Program-made: the position numbers and the translations under genes
Assembly (NCBI RefSeq): GCF_032854445.1
Contig: NC_088303.1
Span: 32,683,501-32,715,264, forward strand
Reading direction: 5' to 3'
Source: Liolophura sinensis
Lineage: Eukaryota > Mollusca > Polyplacophora > Chitonida > Chitonidae
DNA: 31,764 nucleotides
Shown here: piece after piece, positions 12,201-24,200 of the stretch
How the letters are laid out: each line of letters begins with the position of its first letter
Numbering within the stretch: the stretch's first letter is position 1
Notes under the pieces: generated by a model
Told to the model about the DNA's origin: nothing
The model's input: only the letters and a program-made list of their open reading frames with translations
The model's database searches: none

Positions 12201-15200
12201 GTACCTGTGCAGAATGTATTGTGTGTATGTGAACATATGGGATGTACCTGTGCTGAATGTATTGTGTGTGCGTGAACATATTGGATGTACCTGTGCAGAA
12301 TGTATTGTATGTGTGTGGACATATTGGATGTACATGTGCAGAATGTATTGTGCGTGGGTGAACATATTGGATGTACCTGTGCTGAATGTATTGTATGTGC
12401 ATGAACATATTGGATGTACCTGTGCTGAATGTATTGTGTGTATGTGAATGTATTGTATGTGCATGAACATATTGGATGTGCCTGTGCTGAATGTATTGTG
12501 TGTATGTTAATGTATTGTATGTGCGTGGACATATTGGATGTGCCTGTGCTGAATGTATTGTGTGTATGTGAATGTATTGTATGTGCATGAACATATTGGA
12601 ATGTATTGTGTGTATGTGAATGTATTGTATGTGCGTGAACATATTGGATGTACCTGTGCAGAATGTATTGTATGTGTGTGAACATATTGGATGTACCTGT
12701 GCAGAATGTATTGTGTGTATGTGAATGTATTGTATGTGTGTGAACATATTGGATGTACCTGTGCAGAATGTATTGTGTGTATGTGAATGTATTCTGTGTG
12801 CATGAACATATTGGATGTACCTGTGCAGAATGTATTGTGTGTATGTGAATGTATTGTATGTGCATGAACATATTGGATGTACCTGTGCTGAATGTATTGT
12901 ATGTATGTGAATGTATTGTGCGTGGGTGAACATATTGGATGTACCTGTGCAGAATGTATTGTGTGTATGTGAATGTATTGTATGTTCATGAACATATTGG
13001 ATGTAGCTGTGCAGAATGTATTGTATGTATGTGAATGTATTGTGCGTGGGTGAACATATTGGATGTACCTGTGCAGAATGTATTGTGTGTATGTGAATGT
13101 ATTGTATGTGCGTGAACATATTGGATGTACCTGTGCAGAATGTATTGTATGTGCATGAACATATTGGATGTACTTGTGCAGAATGTATTGTGTGTATGTG
13201 AACATATGGGATGTACCTGTGCTGAATGTATTGTGTGTGCGTGAACATATTGGATGTACCTGTGCAGAATGTATTGTATGTGTGTGAACATATTGGATGT
13301 ACCTGTGCAGAATGTATTGTATGTGTGTGAACATATTGGATGTACCTGTGCAGAATGTATTGTGTTTATGTGAATGTATTGTATGTGTGTGAACATATTG
13401 GATGTACCTGTGCAGAATGTATTGTGTTAATGTGAATGTATTGTATGTGTGTGAACATATTGGATGTACCTGTGCAGAATGTATTGTCTTTATGTGCATG
13501 TATTGTATGTGCATGGACATATTGGATGTACCTGTGATATTAAATGTTGCTGCTCATATAGAATCTAAGTGGACATGTTACGTGTACAAGGATGTACATG
13601 TATTGTACATGTACTTGAGTGTACTGTATATACGTGGACATACTGGATGTACATGTGCATGCATGTGGAAGTATTGAATGTCTGTGAAAGTTGACGAATT
13701 GGATATACATGTGGAGATATTAAATGTACATGGGTGTATTGAATGTTCATGGACATATTGAACAAAAATTGGCCTATGGCATTGTACGTGTTGTAAAAAC
13801 ATTCACCAGTCACACTGTGTAAGTGGGCTGTCTATCAGATGTACGCATATACATGCACGCTGTAAAATAAAACAACAACAATGAATAGATACCAAAAACA
13901 ACATTGAAAACAGTGTTTACAACGTGTGTTATCCTCTTTAATATGACTTTATGTCTACCCTAGGGTGTTAGATGCTGGTAATGCTGTCATTTTCTCTCCA
14001 CTGATCTCGGATTATTTCTGTTCTTGCAGGCCAAACTGTTGCCGCCAGACATTGATTTGACCACAACAGTTCTGTATATTCTCTTTCCCTTTTTTGCTGC
14101 ACTTGAAGCTTTTCTGTTGATACTGTAATTCTTCAACCTTTTCGCATGTTTGCAAGGTGTTTATTCAAGCATATTCTGAAGGCATTAATTAGTTCAAATC
14201 ATATCTTTTGTGAAGCAATGAAAATGGCCAATCCAACCATTGTAGCTTTGTCGCCAAAATCAAATTAAAATTATACATAAAGTGAACTGAAAGTTCCTTT
14301 TTCATATGCGAAAAAAGTTGAGAAATTAGGGTGTTATTACTGAGCTGCTGTTGTCTGTTTCTCTTTCCTCATACTGATTTGTCCTTCCATGCTCTGATAC
14401 CATTTGGCAACGGCTTTAAGCTCCTGATCTTACTCACTAAACTTCGTAAAATAAATTTATCATATGTTTTCTCATAAATCATATTGCCTTTAAATATGGA
14501 GCTATAAATGAGACAAGTGTGAAAGCTTTGTGAAAGGGGCCCCTGGTACTTTATGAATATAATGAGCGTACTGTATTCACATGTGCATGTTAAGCTTCAC
14601 TTAAGTGCAAATATTTATGACAGTGGGGAGCATTATAAACCCAGTGGTTAACACACCTGTCGTTCAGGTACTAGGGCAAACCAGGCTTGATTCAATCTTA
14701 TCCTTTGTCATGGACTGAAAGAATATTATGGCTTTAATGGCATGTCAGCAGTGTGTTAGGTATATCATCATGAGGGTCACAATTACCCAGGGGCCTCTCA
14801 CCCATGCAGCCGCTCGGAGCTCAGCTCATGCTGCCTTCCTCTCCAGTCATGGCGGTAGTACATGGGAAGGTCCGCCAGCAATCTGCAGATGGTTGAGGGT
14901 TTTCCCTGAGCTCTTGTTGATATTCCCCTGCCTAATTCGTTCTCAGGGATTTTGAGACATTAGATTCAGGTCAGTATGACTTGTGAAACCTTTTGGGTGG
15001 TCTCACATGAAGTTATTTGTAAACTCATGTTGGTAAACACCTGGGAAAGTTAATTATCGTTTTGTAATTCTTCGACCTTTTCACATGTTTGCTAGGTGTT
15101 TTTTCAAGCATATTCTTGGAATGGTATTCTGCATAGACTGATAAAATGATAATTTTTGTAAAGTCCCGAAATTGGTCAATCCAATCAATGTAGTTTCGTC

Positions 15201-18200
15201 TCTGAAATCAAATCAAAAAGGTGCATAAATTTCACAGAAAGTTGCTTTTTCATGTGCAAAAAGGTTAAGGAATTAGGGTTTGAAAAGTGTGTGGTTTTAA
15301 TACTCGGATCTGGTTCTGTTCTCCCATAAACTGCTGTAATACTATACTGTTTTTCACCTGAAATTAGCTTTTTAAAAGTGACACATTTGATTTATTCATC
15401 CACCTTAAATAATACAATGCTACATAGTTTTTTGTGGAGCTTGATTAAGTTTTGATCAGAAAAGCTTGAGTGTTGGCATGAAATGTATCATTCTAAGACA
15501 TGAGCCGAAAGTGCTTTTTCAGGTCAAGCTTTGATAGGTGAAATACAGTACTGTAATTCTTCAACCTTTGCACATATTTCCAAGGTGCTTATTCAAGCAT
15601 ATTCTGAAGGCATTATGCTGGGCAGATTGGTAAAATTATACCTGTTTCATGAAGCGCTGAAATTAGCCAATCTATCAAGTGTAGATTTGTCCCCAAAATC
15701 AAATTTAAAATGAGCAAAACTTGCACTGAAAGTTTATCTTTCATATGCGAAAAGGTTGAGGAGTTAAGGTAAGTCAAAAATTCTTAATTACAGCATTAAA
15801 CACAAATCAGATATGTGTGGATAAAGGTGTGAGAATGGGCTGTGATTTCTTCGTAGTGCCAAGCTTACTATACGCTGCATGCATCCTTCTGTTTCGTAAC
15901 ACCTCTAACGATCTTACAGTGCAGTGTTCCATGGTTCTCAGCTTTGAGATCTGTTTCTATTTTGCTTGTTTTATGTTTGCTGTTAGACACCTTGGGATAT
16001 ATCACACACACAGTACCTACGGTCACCTATGATTTCATGGAATATTTCCCCAAAATTGCCCTGCTAGGCAAATTGTGGTACAGAATGGTGAGGAATTGCT
16101 GATATATCATGTGAACTTAGGCGTGAACTAGTGTCATGAGTGATGAGCATACAAAAATTCACATGGTTTTTGCCTGAATTTAGTACATTAGCGGATGAAA
16201 ACTTACTTAAAATGAAATTATAGGTGATTTACTGTAAATCCGATATATACATACACATACATATACATGGTATAGTGTACATATGATGATAAGAAACAGG
16301 AAAACTTATTTTGATGGCAGCATTTTATTTTTTTACTTATGTATTTATTTGATTGGTGTTTTACACTGTACTCAAGAATATTTCACTTATACGACAGCAG
16401 CCAGCATTATGGTGGGAGGAAACCGGACAGAGCCCGGAGGAAACCCACGACCATCCGCAGGTTGCTGAAAGACCTTCCCACATACGGCCGGAGAGGAAAC
16501 CAGCATAAGCTGGACTTGAACTCACTTGCATTGTGAAACTATAAACTGTGCTTACGTGTAAATACATGTACACATGTCATGTCTACACAATACATGTAAA
16601 TACATGTACACATGTCATATCCACTCAAATACATGTAAATACATGTACACATGTCGTGTCTACACAAATACATGTAAATACATGTGCACGTCATGACTAC
16701 ACAAATATGTAATTACATTTACACATATCATGTCTACACAGATACATGTAAATACATGTACACATGTCAGGTCTACACAAATACATGTAAATACATGCAC
16801 ACATGTCATGTCTACTCAAATGCATGTAAAATGTGATGTCTACACAACTACATGTAAATACAGGTACACGTCATGTCTACACAGATACCTGTGTATGTAT
16901 GTTGTTTCATTTTTATGAAGTTCTGCAACCCTAAAAGTGTATTTTCTGTGTGAAATTAAATATGATTAATATTTATTTAATGCTGCCTATCTGAAGTTCT
17001 TTGCAAAACAGTTGAGGATTACGAATGTTTGGATCCAATTAAAGGTTCCATTGTAATTGTTGGTTACTAAACTGTACAAAAATGAACATCAACATACTTG
17101 TTTTCACCTCTAGACCACATTTTGGCCTAAAATTTCTTTGCAAACACTATGTCTTAAATTCTTCATGAGGGTTATCAGCTATACCACACGTACATTCAGG
17201 TATTGTGAAGAACCCAGTTCGCTGTTGGTGACCTTGACCATTATTTCAAGGTCATTATAGTCATTCAGTTTGCATTTGGTGACAGGCTTGTGGACACAAT
17301 ATTTCTTCAAGTCTTCATTGAAGGAGTTTTCGTCAAACATGCATGGCATGTGCACCTAGTCTTCTACAAGACCCCTGGTATTTTTCAATGACCTTGACCT
17401 GTTTTCTTGAGATCGCTTGGCAAGTGCCTCCATTACCTTGTGAACACTTTACCCTTAACACCTGTAGCTGGGTTTTCCCGAGTTCAGATCTACTCTTGGG
17501 CCTTGGGAAGAATCCTATTCATTTTCGGTGACCTTAATCATTGTGGTCCTTTAAATTATATTATGTCACAGACTTGTAATCTTAAAAATCTCTCTCTGAA
17601 GACAATTTTCATCAAAGCTATACATACACTGTACCACATGTGCACTTGTTTAACAACATTTAGAAGAGTCTTTTTGTGTTTCATTGACCTGTTTGTTTTT
17701 TTTTCAAGGTCATGTGCCTCCATTACCTTATAACACGATTTTTTGCAAACGGTGTATTTTAGTGCATTGCACAGTATTTATTATTTTCCATTATTATTAT
17801 TATTATAATTATTATTATTTATTCATTTCATTGGTTAAATGCTGCACCCTGAGATTTTTTAACTGATAAGACTGTGGTCAAGTTTATGGATTGAGGAGAC
17901 AGGAGAGCCTGAGGCAGACAACCATACATCATAAGGAACCTGTCAAACTTCCAGACAAAAACTCCCCTCAGATTTGAACCTATGCAAGATTTTGGCCAAC
18001 TCATGATCCAGTGAGGGCCCTACTCGTGTCCTTCTCTGTGCCAAACATATCACAGTTCTGTACCCCTAAGGTGTGCCTGTTAAGTACTGATTTATGCTTT
18101 TATTCCTTTTCTGCATTCCATTTGAACATACTGTGTTATATTTCCGCGTACATGGCTGTATGTGATGACATTTGTTCTGTAAATGCCACCAATGATTATT

Positions 18201-21200
18201 GTGTGTGTTTTATCTGCAGAATCTGTGCAGTATATCCGAGCAGGATATAAAGACCTTCTGTAAGTATACCTGTGACAGCTAGTAAGGATTGATAATTAAG
18301 GTGAGGCTGGTTTCAGCCTGATATGGTGTCTTGATAAAGTCCAACCTTTTTCTTCTTGACAGGGTTTAGTTATGCCCAATGATAAATTTATGAACTGATA
18401 AAGGGCAGTGGTTTACTCTAAGCACTCAAGTTTTCACCACCTGTAAACCTAACTGCCATCGTTCATGTTAAGTTTATATATTCTTGGTTATGATGTCAGC
18501 TTGCAAACAACTTTTAAAGAGCTACTTCCAGGCCATGACCTGCACACTGTATGTTTAAGCAGTGTGGTTTAATGAAAAGGATCCAAATATATTTGCAGTG
18601 GTGAAAAAACATAGCATTGTATGTTAACTACTGTTATTATTTGCGGAGCGTAATATAGAAACAAAAGTTTTCTGTTGTTTCCAGTTTTGTCTGGTTTGAC
18701 AGTTTGTGATATTTTATTTGTTTCCAGTTTTGTCTGGTGTGACATTTTCTGAATTGTGGTGTTCGCTCTGTTCCATAGTGTATCCTTCATAGCTCGTTAG
18801 TATTTTCGTCTGGTTTCTCTTGGGACTGAAGCAAAGGAAATAAAACTTTATGTACCATATTGGCTGTTTTGTTCACATAGGTAGAAATGCAGCGTTTCTG
18901 CGCATGATACATTGTTCCAGTATTGCTGAAGAGTACAACAAAGAAACCATGAAACTGAGGGAGATAGGTGAGTACATTCAACCCAGGGATGGATTGCTTC
19001 ACTGTGAGTCACTGTGAGTTCAAGTCCAGCTCACTGTGAGTTCAAATCCAGCTCATGCTGACTTTGTATCTGGTCGTATTTGACTGCCAGTAACCAGCAG
19101 GTGATTGTCGTTTCCTCCCACCATATTGCTGGCCGTTGTCAGTTAACTGAAAAGTCCCTGAGTACAGTGTAAAACACCTATCAAATAAGTAAATAAATGA
19201 TTAAAATTATATCTGATGTTGAATTGAAACTTGGTACATGGCTTTACCATGACAAGTTACAGATGTTTGAGCTTCAGGCTTTCTTTTTTTTTTTTTCATT
19301 TTTGAGAAAATCATGGCCATTTCTGTCTTCCTTTGCTCTTAAGCATGTTCTCTGAACTTGTTTTGGAGAAGAATCATCAAAGTATCATGTGGAAACTTGG
19401 TACATGGCTTCACCCTGACAAGTTAAAGGTCAGGTTTGAATTGTTGGCTGTTTTATCCATTTGTGACAATAAAGTTAATGCGTAAGTTAAACGTAGGAGT
19501 ATCAGGTTTAAATGGTCAAGAGACATTGTGCTTAATACAAGCGTGTAGGTCACAAAATAACCCGAATGTTGCTGAAAATAGAGCATTTCCTTTTGACTTG
19601 ATGGGAAGCGGATTTGTGGCATAAATTTGGTAGTCCTGGGTGTAACGTGTTTATGAACAACTGGATAGACTGTCCATTATGAAAATACCCAAAGGTATAT
19701 TCACTGAAAAACTACTGAGGCACTCTTGAGATAGATGTGTACAGAGATTTATATAGTAACACATTTATCCTTGTCCATATGTTGTGTGACGTCACCAGAA
19801 GTTGGCTAGTGACACAAGTAAAAATAGGTCTGCAGCATCGGAAAATGTAGAAAGTATAAATGTGCATTGTGTTTATATGTGGCCCAGTTTCCTTCCACCA
19901 TAATGCTAGCCATTGCTGTATAAATAAGCCATTCGTGAATGGGGCATAACATTCCAATCAATCAAATGAATAAACATTTGCATGTATATACATTAACATT
20001 TCTTTGGTTTTGAAACGTCTTTTATTTTACCAGAATCATTGGGTACAATTTTATGTCTGTCATAGGCATAAATAAAAAACATATTGATATTATTGCTGCT
20101 ATGAATCTGTGAATAAAGCTAAGAAAGGAGCTTGCTCTGTCACATTATATAGGAAAAAATTTTGAACTGACAGGTTATATATGCCATCAAAATGTTATGA
20201 AATGATAAATATTATTATAGGTAAGTTGTTATAATATACACAATAGATAATACTGATAAAATTGCATACAATATGGAAAAGATATTTGTGTGAAAATATC
20301 GTATTGTAACAATTGAGTTTATAAAGTAAGAATTTAATTTAGATTTAAATATAATGAGGTAAAGTTAATATTCCTGCGAGCTAAAGGGAGCCGGTCTGTT
20401 TCAGCCAACCATTTGGAAGACGAGGACTGTGATGATCTGGTGTTTTATGTGTTGATTCGAGGTGTCGACAAGTTCTATGAGGAGTATAATCGTTATCCTG
20501 GCTGGTACAATGGCCAGGTGGAAACCGATATCCCCCTGATGAAGGTGAGGCGAGATTCCCCATCAGGCAGAAGATTTGGTTTGTCTGGCTAGTGATAAAG
20601 ACAAGGATTTTTTTTAAAATTAACATGGAGAAAAGAAAGTTCTCTACATAAAAAGATTGTGTTAAAAACTATTTAGAGTAGGGTTATTTTTAAAGGGCTG
20701 GTCGGGATATGCCCAGCTACCCTATTTTAAGTTATGTCCTGTTGACCTATATTTGAATAAAGAAAATGTCTGAAATGTGAGCAAGATTCTGTTTTATGTC
20801 ATTCTGGTTCACAATCGCGGGTGGAATGTAATTGCTCTATCGTACTTTCCATTTGTTTCTCAGACCTGTGTGTCAAGACTTCTGCATGATTGGGGATTAA
20901 ATGCATCTATCAAGGATGACTTCATCCATGAAATGTAAGTTAATTTCTTTTTTCACTGGAAAGCTCGGTGTTTTACATGCACGGTGCATGCAATATATCA
21001 CAAGGAGTCAATCAAAATAAATAATGGATATTGAAAATCTTTGAACTGTTAGTTGAGTTGATATTGCGCTGTCAGAGGAAGTATTGACTTGTAGAGAGAA
21101 GTGTAGATGTGCTGGCATGGTTTTTTAAATCATGTAGTGTATACATGATTTGGTGTATATGTCATGTCTTTGACACAATCCAAAACAACATTGGTACACT

Positions 21201-24200
21201 TTATAGAGTTTATCCCATAGATTTTGGGATATCCATCAGCATAAACCCAGTAGAAGCGGGTCCCACCATGACACTTTTCAAACTTCAGAATGAATTAGCA
21301 CTAAAAATAGTAAAAGGCAGTATATTCTTGTAAATACAGAAAATTTGATTTTTTGACCAAAACTCTCCCGTATAGTCTGTTTAAGTAATGGTTTTTTATA
21401 TTTACTGACTCTTGGGCCTATCCTACAAACTCATTTTGTATTTGCATCAAAACGTTAAACCTTGTCATAATATTTAGTTTTTGCATTGAGTTAAAATATT
21501 GTATATATTATATTCTATCTTTGTGGTTTTTTTGGTACTAGAAGGTTGAAATTTTGCCACATTCCTCTTGGGTTACATTGTTGGGGTGGTCGAGAGAAGT
21601 TAATAAATAAAAACACAGTTCGCTTTAAAATGGTGAAATAATTAGTGGTTTTTATTACGCTAGCCTTGCAATTTTTGGGAAGTGCTTAAATTTGGCTGTT
21701 AACATGCCACTTTTTCTGTTGTGTGTCATCATTAATTATTTTTGTCCCTGCAATGGTCAGTTAGGTGTAAAATTTTTCTCCATCATGTACCAACACGTGT
21801 ACCATTGCTAAGAAGACGTGAGCCTTCCTTTTACCGACAATGCCATGCTATATACAATCAATGACTTGATTGTATATTAGGTTTTTTAATATATTGCATG
21901 TCCCATAATTGAATTCAGGGAAACAGCTGTGTGTCCATGGTTATGCATCAGACTTATTGTTTAAGAATACCATATGCGGGTCCACTTTCACAAAGCTTTT
22001 CAATTTTTAATCAATACACATAGTCTGAAAATTTCATTACTGTTAAATTACGACACATTTAATTTATGGTGCATATACCCAGACAGTGTATTATTTATAA
22101 TAAAAAAGAAGCTTTGTGAAAAAAGGCCCCCTTTCAGTTTGTGATGCTCCTTTATGTTGTATGAAATCACTTCTTGATTGCAAGACAGGATCATTCAGTA
22201 TATTTTGATTAATAAATATAATTATCCACAAAATCAATTTCATTACTGTACTGTGCTGATTGCTTTAACAAGTTTACAGTGGAAGTTATTTTCATTTCAG
22301 AAGTTAGGTATTTTGCTTATTGTTTTTGTTTTTCTTTTATTTTCCTATTAATTTAAAACCTGTTTATCAGTCAGATCTGTTTTGTGAAGATGACATCATT
22401 GATCTGGTGCCAACATTAAAGTAATTCCTCCCTGAAACTGCAGGATTGTGCAAATATATTAAAGTGATTCTTACCTAAAACCACAATGATCCATTGCTAA
22501 TATGGAAGTGATTCCTTCCTGAAACACCAATGATCCATTGCTAATATGGAAGTGATTCCTTCCTGAAACCACCAATGATCCATTGCTAATATGGAAGTGA
22601 TCGCTTCCTGAAACCACAAATGGTACAGTGCTAATATGGAAGTGATTCCTTCCTGAAACCACCAATGATCCATTGCTAATATGGAAGTTATCGCTTCCTG
22701 AAACCACAAAATGGTACAGTGCTAATATGGAAGTGATTCCTTCCTGAAACCACCAATGATCCTTTGCTAATATGGAAGTGATCGCTTCCTGAAACCACAA
22801 AATGGTACAGTGCTAATATGGAAGTGATTCCTTTCTGAAACCACCAATGATCCATTGCTAATATGGAAGTGATCGCTTCCTGAAACCACAAATATGGTAC
22901 AGTGCTAATATGGAAGTGATTCACTTCCTGAAACCACCAATGATCCATTGCTAATATGGAAGTGATCGCTTCCTGAAACCACAAAATGGTACAGTGCTAA
23001 TATGGAAGTGATTCCTTCCTGAAACCACCAATGATCCATTGCTAATATGGAAGTGATCGCTTCCTGAAACCACAAAATGTACAGTGCTAATATGGAAGTG
23101 ATTCTTTCTGAAACCACCAATTGATCCATTGCTAATATGGAAGTGATCGCTTCCTGAAACCACAAAATGGTACAGTGCTAATATGGAAGTGATTCCTTCC
23201 TGAAACCACCAATGATCCATTGCTAATATGGAAGTGATTCCTTCCTGAAACCACCAATGATCTGGTGCCAATATTGAAGTGATCGCTTCCTGAAACCACC
23301 AATGATCCATTGCTAATATGGAAGTGATTCCTTCCTGAAACCACCAATGAATCTGGTGCCAATATTGAAGTGACCCCTTCCTGAAACCACCAATGATCCT
23401 GGTGCCAATATCAAAGTAATCCTTTCCTGAAAGCAACAATTATCCAGTGCTAATATGGAAGTGCGTCTTTCCTGAAAAAAACCCATTGATGCAGTGCTAA
23501 TATGGAAGTGATTCCTACCTGAAACCACCAATGATCTGGTGCTAATATGGAAGCGATTCCTACCTGAAAATACCAATGATCCGTGCTAATATGGAAGTGT
23601 TTTCTAGCTAGAAACCACCAAGGATCTGGTGCTAATATGGAAGTTGATTCCTACCTGAATCCACCAATGATACAGTGCTAATATGTAAGTGATTCCTACC
23701 TGAAAACACCAATGATCCGGTGCTAATAGCAAAGTGATCCCTTCCTGAACCACCAATGATGCAGTGCTAATATGGAAGTGATCCCCTCCTGTAACCACCA
23801 ATGATGCAATGTTAATATGGAAGTGGTTCCCTCCTGAAACCACCAATGATCTGGTGCTAATATTAAAGTGATCCCCTCCTGAAAAACACAAAATGTTACA
23901 GTGCTAATATGGGAAGTGATCCCTTCCTGAAACCACCGATGATGTGGTGTTAATAATGGAAGTGATTCCTTCCTGAAACCACCAATGATCCAGTGCTAAT
24001 ATTAAAGTGATCCCCTCCTGTAACCACCAATGATGCAGTGTCAATATGGAAGTGGTTCCTTCCTGAAAACACTAATGATCTAGTGCTAATATGGAAGTGA
24101 TTCCTATTTCAAAACAACAACAATCCAATGCTTATTAAAATGATCCCTTTCAGCAAAACCCCTAATGGTCCAGTGCTTATAAACCATGATGATCCTTATA

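Noticed and set aside
8945-13520. Long minus-strand open frames (up to 438 codons) and shorter plus-strand frames in the 62/43-bp array
   Set aside because: All consist of the same repeated peptide (HPICS..YNTF and similar). Several frames are open at once, and the frames follow unit composition. There is no start context, domain or non-repeat part.
14030-14124. Constitutive NAE1 exon after ttcttgcag
   Set aside because: The peptide has no counterpart in NAE1, no good donor follows, and exons 7 and 8 join with the correct spacing without it. It is kept only as an alternative-last-exon idea.
22471-23891. Minus-strand open frames with [14 protein letters not shown] repeats
   Set aside because: Translation of the 45-bp minisatellite. 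A unit length that is a multiple of 3 keeps the frame open mechanically.
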